A program made the translations under genes and the position numbers. Of a stretch of 9,014 nt of DNA, positions 1-6,609 are shown one piece after another; within the stretch, counting starts at the first letter, position 1; the number at the start of each line of letters is the position of its first letter. The notes below the pieces were generated by a model, which saw only the letters and a program-made list of their open reading frames with translations, ran no database searches and was not told where the DNA came from. Origin of the DNA: Flavobacteriaceae bacterium (GTDB lineage: Bacteria; Bacteroidota; Bacteroidia; Flavobacteriales; Flavobacteriaceae); the NCBI GenBank assembly GCA_002709185.1, contig PAQB01000008.1, positions 8,431 through 17,444 of the forward strand, read 5' to 3'.

Positions 1-1638
1 GCTTTACGGCCAAAAGTATTGCAAATGGCCATGGATGAAAACATTGAGCAACAATTTCAGCCTGGATTTTTAAGGTATATGCTTTGGATGTTTGCTTTGC
101 TATTTATGGAAGTCTTATGCAATCTTACATTTATTTATACGGCCAGCTGGCTGGGCCAGTCTGTTGTAAGGGATATCAGGATCAAATTATTCAATCATAT
201 TCTGGCATTCAAAATGAAATATTTTGACAACTCCTCAGTAGGGGTATTATTGACCCGAACGGTTACAGACATGGAACGCATTGCCGATATTTTTGGAGAA
301 GGACTATTTATGATTTTTAGTGACATCCTTAAAATGTTGGTGGTTGGCACCGTTATGGTTTACATGAACTGGCAACTGAGTATTGTTGTATTCTTCACCC
401 TTCCGATCATATTGATAGCGACAAAAATTTTTCAAAAATACATGAAAAAAGCTTTTGAAGAGGTTAGAAATGAAGTGTCAAACTTAAACTCATTTGTTCA
501 AGAGCGTTTGACCGGCATGAAGATTGTTCAACTTTTCGCCAGAGAGATGATTGAGTTTAAAAGCTTTGAAGCCATTAATCAGCGCCATAAAAAAGCATGG
601 ATTAAGACCGTATGGTACAATTCAGTATTTTTCCCAATTGCAGAGTTATTAACTTCCATTACTCTTGGGATTATCATATGGTTGGGAGGCTTAAATACGG
701 TTTTTGATCAAACAGCCTCTGTTGGAGATTTGGCGGCCTTTATCATGATGGTTCCCATGATGTTTCGCCCCTTGCATCAAATCGCAAATAAATTTAACAC
801 CCTTCAAATGGGAATGGTGGCGGCTGATCGGGTTTTTAAAGTCTTGGATACAAATTCCAATATTTCAGATTTAGGGACTAAATCATTAAAAGCATTTAGT
901 GGTAAAATTGAATTTAAAAATGTTCAGTTTTCATATGTAAAAAATGAAGCTGTTCTCAAGGGGGTTTCTTTTACAGTCATGCCCGGTCAAACCGTTGCAA
1001 TCGTTGGGTCCACTGGGGCTGGAAAATCTACTATAATTAACTTGATCAATCGGTTTTACGAAATTGACAAAGGACAGATTTTATTTGATGAAACCAATAT
1101 AAAATCCATTCCACTCAAATCGCTACGAAAGCAAGTCTCCGTTGTACTTCAGGATGTTTTTTTATTCGCCGATACCATCTTAAACAACATCACCCTTGGA
1201 AACTCACAAATCTCTGAAGCTGCTGTAGTGGATGCCGCGAAGCAAATTGGGATTCATGACTTTATAAGAAAACTGCCAGGGGGGTACCACTACAATGTAA
1301 AAGAGAGAGGTGTAATGTTATCTGTTGGCCAGCGCCAATTGATTTCTTTTTTAAGGGCCTACATCACCAACCCCAAAGTCTTGATTTTGGACGAAGCCAC
1401 AGCATCCATTGATTCAAACTCAGAACAGCTCATTCAAGCAGCGACTAAAAAAATTACAAAAGACCGGACCTCCATTGTGATTGCCCACCGCTTGGCGACC
1501 ATTCAAAAAGCGGATGTCATCATTGTATTGGATGCTGGAGAGATTATTGAAATGGGCACCCACAGCAGTTTACTTAAAAACAAGGAAGGGGCCTACAGTG
1601 GACTGTATAAAGCACAATTTTTGAAGCAGGAAGACTAA
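1..1638 (+). CDS. ABC exporter, fused membrane and ATPase domains (5' partial)
   Basis: This is an inner-membrane ATP-driven exporter half-transporter of the MsbA/LmrA/BmrD type. The reading frame is open to base 1, so the N-terminus is off the window; 545 residues are visible and roughly 40-50 are probably missing. The in-frame TTG at base 19 is not a start, because the residues before it (ALRPKV) fit a typical first-helix flank. Visible codons up to about 300 form the six-helix membrane domain, including the coupling-helix stretch ending SFVQERLTGMKIVQLF. The ATPase domain follows: Walker A GSTGAGKST (1006-1032), Q-loop Gln (1150-1152), signature LSVGQ (1318-1332), Walker B LILDEA with the catalytic Glu at 1393-1395, and the H-loop His at 1486-1488. 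Gly-to-Val at the third signature position is common in Bacteroidota exporters and should not disable it. All catalytic residues are present, so I expect a working protein. The substrate cannot be read from sequence; drug, lipid or peptide are all possible. Confidence 0.93.
   Translation, partial: ALRPKVLQMAMDENIEQQFQPGFLRYMLWMFALLFMEVLCNLTFIYTASWLGQSVVRDIRIKLFNHILAFKMKYFDNSSVGVLLTRTVTDMERIADIFGEGLFMIFSDILKMLVVGTVMVYMNWQLSIVVFFTLPIILIATKIFQKYMKKAFEEVRNEVSNLNSFVQERLTGMKIVQLFAREMIEFKSFEAINQRHKKAWIKTVWYNSVFFPIAELLTSITLGIIIWLGGLNTVFDQTASVGDLAAFIMMVPMMFRPLHQIANKFNTLQMGMVAADRVFKVLDTNSNISDLGTKSLKAFSGKIEFKNVQFSYVKNEAVLKGVSFTVMPGQTVAIVGSTGAGKSTIINLINRFYEIDKGQILFDETNIKSIPLKSLRKQVSVVLQDVFLFADTILNNITLGNSQISEAAVVDAAKQIGIHDFIRKLPGGYHYNVKERGVMLSVGQRQLISFLRAYITNPKVLILDEATASIDSNSEQLIQAATKKITKDRTSIVIAHRLATIQKADVIIVLDAGEIIEMGTHSSLLKNKEGAYSGLYKAQFLKQED
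1635..1638. other. Overlapping convergent stop codons
   Basis: The four bases CTAA carry TAA for the plus-strand exporter (1636-1638) and TAG for the minus-strand cyclase (1635-1637). The two genes therefore end inside each other, with no intergenic DNA. Any terminator for either must lie within the other's coding sequence; I see no GC-rich hairpin with a T-tract right here. Confidence 0.95.
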
Positions 1639-2423
1639 GCGAGTTCAGCTTCTAATTTTTCAATGAGTTCTTGGGTATTCTTGTAAATGATAAACGCCCC
1701 ATTATTGATGTAAGATATTTGGCCAGATTCTTCACTAACAACAATGGCCAATGCATCTGTTTTTTCTGTAATCCCAATCGCAGCGCGATGTCTTAACCCA
1801 AAGTGTGCGGGGATGTCTTTTTGATTGCTTACGGGAAGAATGATACGGGTTGCCTTGATGATGTTGTTCGATATTATGATAGCACCGTCATGGAGTGGGC
1901 TGTTTTTGAAAAAAATACTTTCCAGAATGGGTTGGGTCACTTCAATGTTCATTTGATCACCTGTTTCGACCAAAAAGTCTAGGTTGTTATTGCGCTCCAA
2001 AATCATTATGGCTCCAGTTTTTGTACTGGCCATTTTAGTGGCTGCTTTTACGATGTCATTGGCATTGGTATTGTTTTTTCTAACAGAGCTGGTTAAAAAC
2101 TGGAACCGGCCTAGAATAGCACTTTTTTTGCCAAAGTTGGTTGAGCCAATCATCAATAGAAACTTTCTAATTTCAGGTTGAAATACAACAATAAGCGCAA
2201 TGATCCCAACGCTCATAAACCCGCCCAATATTTTTGAGAGCATGCGCATTTCAAGGGTGTCTACAAGCAGGAAAAAGAGATAGAAAATAACAATACCAAT
2301 AAAAATATTAATGGCGACAGTACCTCTAATCAATTTATAGACATAGTACAATAACAGTGCTACCATGACGATGTCAATTACATCTAAAACACTGAAATCT
2401 AACAGCTCTTTGAGAATTTCCAA
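1635..2423 (-). CDS. cdaA: Membrane-bound diadenylate cyclase, CdaA type
   Basis: The enzyme condenses two ATP into the second messenger cyclic di-AMP, which in other bacteria controls potassium and osmolyte balance and envelope integrity. The 262 residues fit the CdaA/DacA family. About three hydrophobic segments (roughly residues 17-35, 38-56 and 66-82) anchor it in the inner membrane, followed by a short linker and the cytoplasmic DisA_N domain from about residue 100. The two active-site motifs are intact: DGA at residues 179-181 (bases 1881-1889) and RHR at 211-213 (bases 1785-1793). The start appears to be TTG at 2421-2423. The frame is closed by a stop six codons upstream with no ATG between, and the next in-frame ATG (residue 20) would delete part of the first helix. 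The stop overlaps the convergent exporter's stop. The gene lies 47 bases after folP and probably shares its transcript. The usual Firmicutes partners cdaR and glmM are not in the window. Confidence 0.93.
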   Translation of the reverse strand: MEILKELLDFSVLDVIDIVMVALLLYYVYKLIRGTVAINIFIGIVIFYLFFLLVDTLEMRMLSKILGGFMSVGIIALIVVFQPEIRKFLLMIGSTNFGKKSAILGRFQFLTSSVRKNNTNANDIVKAATKMASTKTGAIMILERNNNLDFLVETGDQMNIEVTQPILESIFFKNSPLHDGAIIISNNIIKATRIILPVSNQKDIPAHFGLRHRAAIGITEKTDALAIVVSEESGQISYINNGAFIIYKNTQELIEKLEAELA

Positions 2424-2470
2424 GTTGAAATATTTTTTTTAAAGATACTAAATAAAACCAAATTTAAGAT
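2424..2470 (-). other. Short folP-cdaA spacer
   Basis: These 47 AT-rich bases separate folP from the cdaA start. Read on the minus strand they end in an A-rich run followed by a short T-rich stretch just before the TTG start, with no Shine-Dalgarno. A box matching TAnnTTTA (the Bacteroidota -7 element is TAnnTTTG) occurs on the minus strand, but no TTTG lies at the right distance upstream. I read the spacer as transcribed leader within a folP-cdaA transcript rather than as a promoter. Confidence 0.4.
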
Positions 2471-3328
2471 TTAGGATGTCTTGGTCAAAGCGTTGTAGAG
2501 TTTTACACACTCTAAAGCCTCCTTCACATCGTGGACTCTTAAAATTTTAGACCCGCTCATCAAGGCCGTCATGTTTAGGGCGGTGGTGCCGTTAAGTGCT
2601 TCGTGGGCTGTGGATTTTAAGACCTTATACACCATTGATTTTCGCGAAATTCCAGTAAGAATAGGACAGTTTAGATTTTTGAAATAATCCATTTGATTTA
2701 ACAGGATATAATTTTGATCTAGCGTTTTAGCAAATCCAAACCCAAGATCAATTATGAGGTCGTTAATTTTGTGGGCTTTAGCGGCTTGTATGCGTTCCGA
2801 AAAATAATAAAAAATATCATTGACAATATGTTTATATTGGGTCTGTCCTTGCATGGTTTGTGGCGTACCTTTCATGTGCATCATGATGTAAGGTATCTTT
2901 AATTTTCCAACCGTTTCCATCATTTTTAGATCTAATTTTCCCGCTGAAATATCATTGCAAATTACCGCACCTATTTCTGTGCATTCTTTGATGACTTTGG
3001 ATCGGAAACTGTCAATAGAAATTCTGCAATTTGGGAAAGATTTCAAAACCAAATGAACCATTGGAGTGATGCGTTGTAGCTCTTCTTCTTCTGAGACAAA
3101 GTTTGCTCCTGGGCGTGAACTATAAGCGCCGATGTCAATAAATGCGGCCCCTTCAAATAACATTTTTTCAACTTGATTCAGGATGGTTTTCGAGTCTTTA
3201 AAACGCCCTCCGTCATAAAAAGAATCTGGAGTGATGTTTAAAATTCCCATCACTTTCGGTTGTGATAAATCTATCAGTTCCCCCTTGCAATTAATACTAA
3301 AACTGTGGTCGTTTTTTGTTGAATTCAT
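2471..3328 (-). CDS. folP: Dihydropteroate synthase
   Basis: FolP joins para-aminobenzoate to the pterin diphosphate to make dihydropteroate, the sulfonamide-targeted step of folate synthesis in the cytoplasm. The 285 residues form a complete TIM-barrel enzyme. Visible signatures are MGILNITPDSF (residues 27-37), DIGAYSSRPGA (65-75), the strand IDSF (105-108), NDISAG (125-130), MHMKGTPQTM (150-159), DLGFGFAKT (194-202), GISRKS (226-231) and the C-terminal RVHDV (264-268). The substrate-binding Asn31, Asp106, Asn125, the Lys of the SRKS motif and Arg264 all align with the family. I see no large loop insertion of the kind found in acquired Sul enzymes, so this is the chromosomal housekeeping copy. 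ATG at 3326-3328 is the natural start, with about 20 residues before the first barrel strand. The gene is divergent from the DUF1599 gene and leads into cdaA. Confidence 0.97.
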   Translation of the reverse strand: MNSTKNDHSFSINCKGELIDLSQPKVMGILNITPDSFYDGGRFKDSKTILNQVEKMLFEGAAFIDIGAYSSRPGANFVSEEEELQRITPMVHLVLKSFPNCRISIDSFRSKVIKECTEIGAVICNDISAGKLDLKMMETVGKLKIPYIMMHMKGTPQTMQGQTQYKHIVNDIFYYFSERIQAAKAHKINDLIIDLGFGFAKTLDQNYILLNQMDYFKNLNCPILTGISRKSMVYKVLKSTAHEALNGTTALNMTALMSGSKILRVHDVKEALECVKLYNALTKTS

Positions 3329-3406
3329 TCAATTTTAAAGTTTAAACCTTAAATTTTGATGGTTTGAAAATTTTAAGCGAAATTTACGGAAATTTCAATC
3401 GAATTT
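3329..3406. promoter_or_regulatory. Divergent promoter region
   Basis: The 78 bases between the divergent folP and DUF1599 starts must carry the promoters for the folP-cdaA unit and the seven-gene plus-strand operon. They are very AT-rich. No clean Bacteroidota promoter (TTTG, about 19 bases, TAnnTTTG) is found on either strand, only near matches such as AAATTTTG at 3351-3358 on the plus strand. An imperfect inverted repeat pairs CTTAAATTTT (3348-3357) with AAAATTTTAAG (3367-3377) across nine bases. A short motif, GAAATTT or GAATTT, recurs at 3379, 3389 and 3401, about one helical turn apart. The promoter role follows from gene orientation; the motifs are only suggestive. Confidence 0.5.
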
Positions 3407-3949
3407 ATGCAAAATACCTCAAAACAATACGATGCCGTTGTCAGTCGTTGTAGAGATTTATTTTTAAAGAAAATGAAAGACTACGGTTGTGCTTGGCGTA
3501 TTTTAAGGTTGCCTTCTTTGACGGATCAAATTTTTATCAAAGCCCAACGGATTCGCGGCTTGCAACAAAATAAAACCCAACGGGTCGAAGAGGGAGCTGT
3601 GAGTGAATTCATAGGAATTATTAATTACTGCATCATGGCCCTGATACAAATTGAACGCGGAATTGCAGAACAACCCGACCTCAAAAACGAAGAAACTTTG
3701 TTGGATTACGATACCAAAATTGCCCAGACCAAACAATTGATGCTGGACAAAAATCACGATTACGGAGAAGCTTGGCGCGATATGCGGGTCAGCTCTTTAA
3801 CCGATCTTATTTTGCAAAAATTACTTCGTGTCAAACAAATTGAAGACAATGCAGGTCAAACCCTTGTTAGTGAGGGGATTGATGCCAATTACCAGGACAT
3901 GATCAATTATGCTGTTTTTGCCATGATTCATTTAAATAACAACGAATGA
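3407..3949 (+). CDS. DUF1599 (Nmad1) family protein with duplicated domain
   Basis: This small, probably cytoplasmic, mainly helical protein of 180 residues has no signal peptide or membrane segment. It carries two copies of one unit. Copy one (about residues 9-85) has KDYGCAWR at 24-31, PSLTDQI at 36-42, EEG at 61-63 and INY at 72-74. Copy two (about 102-178) has HDYGEAWR at 117-124, SSLTDLI at 129-135, SEG at 155-157 and INY at 166-168. The offset is a constant 93 residues, rising to 94 after one small gap. From memory this matches Pfam DUF1599, renamed nucleotide modification associated domain 1, found widely in Bacteroidota; its biochemical role is unknown to me. The repeated acidic and amide residues (D, E, N) could suggest metal or phosphate binding, but that is inference. 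It opens the seven-gene operon, divergent from folP, and its TGA overlaps the next ATG by four bases. Confidence 0.85.
   Translation: MQNTSKQYDAVVSRCRDLFLKKMKDYGCAWRILRLPSLTDQIFIKAQRIRGLQQNKTQRVEEGAVSEFIGIINYCIMALIQIERGIAEQPDLKNEETLLDYDTKIAQTKQLMLDKNHDYGEAWRDMRVSSLTDLILQKLLRVKQIEDNAGQTLVSEGIDANYQDMINYAVFAMIHLNNNE
3431..3940 (+). repeat. Tandem protein-level duplication inside DUF1599 gene
   Basis: Codons for residues 9-85 (3431-3661) and 102-178 (3710-3940) encode two diverged copies of one roughly 77-residue unit sharing the order DYG-x-AWR, SLTD, E-G and INY. The DNA copies have diverged, so this is an old duplication visible at protein level rather than a recombining DNA repeat. Confidence 0.85.
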
Positions 3950-5040
3950 AAATTTTAACCCCCATTGCTCGAATTTTTGTTGGTGTACTCTTTATCATTT
4001 CAGGATTCATCAAACTCAATGACCCTATTGGTTTTTCATATAAACTTCAAGAGTATTTTAGTGTAGAAGTCTTAAATCTTCCGTTTTTGGAGCCTTACGC
4101 CTTGGCACTTTCAATTTTTGTGGTTGTTTTTGAGGTTGTATTGGGCGTTTTTCTTTTGATCGGTTACCAGCGTAAATTCACCCTTTATAGCCTGTTGTCC
4201 ATGATTGTCTTTTTTACCTTTTTGACCTTTTACTCTGCCTATTTTAATAAAGTAAAAGACTGTGGCTGCTTTGGTGATGCTTTGAAACTAACGCCATGGG
4301 AAAGTTTTTCAAAAGATGTGGTATTATTAGGGCTTATTCTTTTGATTTTTTATGGTAAAAACAACATTAAACCCATTTTTAAACCTTGGATAACAAATGT
4401 AATTGCCGGTTTGAGTTTAATTCTAAGTCTTGCTTTTGGATACCATGTCTTGATGCACCTGCCGAGCATTGATTTTCGTGCGTATAAAATAGGGGATAAT
4501 CTCATTCAAAACATGAGTACGCCTGAAAATGCGCCCAAAGCCGTCCAGGAATTTAAATGGACTTTTGAGGTTGATGGTCAGTTACAAGAAGTTGTTACCA
4601 ACGGTTCCTATCCAAATATCGATGGGACCTATGTTGGTGTTGAAACCAAAATCATTTCCGAAGGGTATCAGCCTTCTATTTTAGATTTTTCAATTGAAAC
4701 CGATACAGAAGATTTAACACAATTCTTTTTAGCCGAACCGCGTCTGCTGATAATTGTAGCCTATAATTTAGACACTGCTGAGGTTGCGGGCTTGAAGAAA
4801 TTAAAAGCATTTTCTGATGCAGCCCTAGGCAAAGGCTATACCGTCATTGGATTGAGTGCTTCAGGCAAGGCGGTCAAAAAAAGAATTATTTCTGATTACG
4901 ACTTGAATTTTGAATTCTACTTATGTGATGAAAAAGCGCTAAAAACAGTCGTTCGTGCCAACCCTGGAGTTTTACAACTTAATACAGGCACCGTCGAACA
5001 AAAAGTCCATTGGAACGACATTGAAGATTTAGTATTGTAA
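3946..5040 (+). CDS. BT_3928-type DoxX/MauE-like membrane protein with thioredoxin-like tail
   Basis: This is a 364-residue inner-membrane protein. The N-terminal part (about 7-140) has four hydrophobic segments in DoxX/MauE style, opening with RIFVGVLFIISGFIKLNDP and carrying the CGCFGD motif (Cys106 and Cys108) typical of MauE-like proteins. A fifth segment lies at about 148-168. The remainder (about 170-364) looks extracytoplasmic. Its last 110 residues resemble a thioredoxin fold (strand LLIIVAY, helix, strand YTVIGLSAS, then NPG at 339-341 near the usual cis-Pro site) but contain no CxxC, only one Cys at 327. From memory the architecture matches the BT_3928 family of Bacteroidota. A role in periplasmic thiol redox or maturation of exported proteins is inference, supported by the TlpA-like lipoprotein two genes downstream. 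The ATG overlaps the previous stop by four bases. Confidence 0.8.
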   Translation: MKILTPIARIFVGVLFIISGFIKLNDPIGFSYKLQEYFSVEVLNLPFLEPYALALSIFVVVFEVVLGVFLLIGYQRKFTLYSLLSMIVFFTFLTFYSAYFNKVKDCGCFGDALKLTPWESFSKDVVLLGLILLIFYGKNNIKPIFKPWITNVIAGLSLILSLAFGYHVLMHLPSIDFRAYKIGDNLIQNMSTPENAPKAVQEFKWTFEVDGQLQEVVTNGSYPNIDGTYVGVETKIISEGYQPSILDFSIETDTEDLTQFFLAEPRLLIIVAYNLDTAEVAGLKKLKAFSDAALGKGYTVIGLSASGKAVKKRIISDYDLNFEFYLCDEKALKTVVRANPGVLQLNTGTVEQKVHWNDIEDLVL

Positions 5041-5042
5041 TT

Positions 5043-6119
5043 TTGGGGATCTATCTTTTAAAAAAAACAGCCAACACCCTGCTCACCCTTTTTGGAGTGC
5101 TCACCGTTGTTTTTTTTCTTTTCAATGTATTGCCAGGTGATCCTGCTCGGATGATGTTGGGTCAAAATGAAGATCAAGAACAATTGGCCATTGTTAAAAA
5201 AAAATATGGGTTTGATCAACCACTTTCAACTCAATACGGATACTATTTAAACGACCTTTCTCCACTGTCTTTTCACTGGCACAGTCCAGACCATTACACC
5301 AGCTTACAATCTGGTAATTATACGTTCATGCGTTTGATAAAACTACACAGCGGAACTTGGGTTATCAAATATCCATTTTTGCGTCGGTCCTTTACAAAAC
5401 AAGGTAAAAAAGTTACTCAAATCCTAAAGGAAACACTTCCAAACACTTTTATTTTGGCCGCGGCTTCGATTAGCATAGCCCTTGTACTAGGGCTTTTCTT
5501 TGGGCTTGTGTCGGCCCTTTATAAAGACCAATGGCAGGATCGAAGCATCTTGGTCATCAGCACGCTTGGCATGAGTTTACCTTCTTTTTTTACAGCCATT
5601 ATTGCCGCCTGGATTTTTGGATTTGTTTGGCATGAATATACAGGCCTTGAAATGACTGGAAGTTTGTATGAACTCGATGATTTTGGAGAAGCCAATCGTT
5701 TACAATTAAAAAACTTAATATTGCCAGCTTTGGTTTTGGGCATTCGACCTTTAGCAGTGGTGTCTCAATTGATGCGAAATTCTTTGTTGGAAGTTTACAG
5801 CCAAGAATATATTAAAACCGCAAAAGCCAAAGGACTTGGTCCCAGAAAAGTATTGTTCAAGCACGCGTTTAAAAATGCCTTGAGTCCTGTGGTTACCGCC
5901 ATTTCAGGGTGGTTTGCATCCATGTTGGCAGGCGCTGTTTTTGTGGAGTATGTTTTTGGATGGAACGGCTTGGGCAAAGAAATTGTAAACGCCCTAAATA
6001 CCTTAGATTTGCCCGTAATAATGGGGGCTGTTTTAATTATTGCCACTATCTTTGTCATTCTAAATATTTTTGTTGATTTGATATACGCGTATTTAAACCC
6101 AAAAATAAAATTCAATTGA
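5043..6119 (+). CDS. DppB/OppB-type ABC transporter permease
   Basis: This inner-membrane permease subunit belongs to the peptide/nickel ABC importer class. Of its 358 residues, the first helix (about 8-30) leads into the family signature LPGDPARMMLG (30-40). About five further helices lie between 133 and 352. The cytoplasmic EAA loop, EYIKTAKAKGLGPRKVLFKHA (255-275), docks onto an ATPase subunit. Compared with classical DppB, the stretch between the first helix and the transport domain carries an extra segment (about 70-120), as I recall in other Bacteroidota homologues. The start is taken as TTG at 5043-5045, two bases after the previous stop. A stop lies seven codons upstream in frame, no ATG intervenes, and the first internal ATG (residue 37) falls after the first helix. 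The second permease, the ATPases and the binding protein are absent from the window, so the substrate is unknown. Confidence 0.88.
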   Translation: MGIYLLKKTANTLLTLFGVLTVVFFLFNVLPGDPARMMLGQNEDQEQLAIVKKKYGFDQPLSTQYGYYLNDLSPLSFHWHSPDHYTSLQSGNYTFMRLIKLHSGTWVIKYPFLRRSFTKQGKKVTQILKETLPNTFILAAASISIALVLGLFFGLVSALYKDQWQDRSILVISTLGMSLPSFFTAIIAAWIFGFVWHEYTGLEMTGSLYELDDFGEANRLQLKNLILPALVLGIRPLAVVSQLMRNSLLEVYSQEYIKTAKAKGLGPRKVLFKHAFKNALSPVVTAISGWFASMLAGAVFVEYVFGWNGLGKEIVNALNTLDLPVIMGAVLIIATIFVILNIFVDLIYAYLNPKIKFN

Positions 6120-6120
6120 T

Positions 6121-6609
6121 ATGAAAAAAGCCGTCTTACTTTTACTTTGCATCAATGCCCTTTTAAATTGTCAATCGGCTCCTAAAACAACTTTCTCAGA
6201 GGCCGCCCTAGCGGACACCTTTGAAGCATTAGATGGTAACTCCGTTTCCTTTGAAACCATTTTGGATCAAAATGTTGGAAAAACGATTTTTATTGATGTG
6301 TGGGCCTCTTGGTGTAAAGATTGTATAGAGAGTCTTCCACAAATAAAAGCACTTCAAGCCGCACACCCAGAGCTGGTTTATATTTTTCTGTCTTTAGATA
6401 AATCTGCAAAAGCTTGGAAAAAAGGAATTGACCGCTATGCGCTAGAGGGCAATCATTATTTTATGTCATCGGGTTGGAAAGGTCCCATGGGAACATTTTT
6501 AGACTTGGACTGGATTCCGCGCTTTGTAGTTGTGAATCCGGAAGGTGGCATCGCCGTATACAGAGCAATTGAAACAACTGATAAAAACCTAATAGAATAT
6601 TTAAAATGA
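6121..6609 (+). CDS. TlpA-like thioredoxin-fold lipoprotein
   Basis: A 162-residue exported thiol-disulfide oxidoreductase. The N-terminus has a lipoprotein signal: two lysines, a hydrophobic core and the lipobox LLNC with Cys17 as the lipidated residue, so the mature protein is anchored to a membrane facing the periplasm. The thioredoxin domain (about 30-162) has the active site WASWCKDC with Cys65 and Cys68, a helix beginning IESLPQI, and the cis-Pro at Ile132-Pro133 followed by RFVVVNPEG. It probably reduces or shuffles disulfides of envelope proteins. Its partners are unknown, but the MauE-like protein two genes upstream is a plausible electron or partner protein by analogy with MauE/MauD. 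The ATG lies one base after the permease stop, and its own stop overlaps tpiA by four bases. The CKDC dipeptide is unusual but not diagnostic. Confidence 0.9.
   Translation: MKKAVLLLLCINALLNCQSAPKTTFSEAALADTFEALDGNSVSFETILDQNVGKTIFIDVWASWCKDCIESLPQIKALQAAHPELVYIFLSLDKSAKAWKKGIDRYALEGNHYFMSSGWKGPMGTFLDLDWIPRFVVVNPEGGIAVYRAIETTDKNLIEYLK

Noticed and set aside
19..21. TTG at 19-21 as the start of the ABC exporter
   Set aside because: The frame is open to base 1 and the residues before it fit the exporter family, so the gene is truncated by the window edge rather than starting here.
1318..1332. LSVGQ signature as evidence of a degenerate ATPase
   Set aside because: Walker A, Q-loop, Walker B Glu and H-loop His are intact, and LSVGQ is a common natural variant in Bacteroidota exporters.
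1984..2181. Plus-strand ORF of 65 codons inside cdaA
   Set aside because: It is antisense to conserved coding sequence of cdaA, has no family resemblance, and its hydrophobicity mirrors the opposite strand.
2440..2466. Separate cdaA promoter in the folP-cdaA spacer
   Set aside because: A TAnnTTTA box is present, but the only TTTG upstream is about 11 bases away instead of about 19, and it overlaps the end of folP.
2471..3328. folP as an acquired sulfonamide-resistance gene
   Set aside because: The motifs match chromosomal dihydropteroate synthase, with no Sul-type insertion and no mobile element or integron nearby.
3503..3757. Minus-strand ORF inside the DUF1599 gene
   Set aside because: Shadow of the duplicated, motif-bearing DUF1599 frame; no recognisable motif of its own.
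5519..6115. Two minus-strand ORFs (5519-5743 and 5795-6115) inside the permease gene
   Set aside because: Both lie antisense to the permease's conserved EAA loop and helices and show no domain features.
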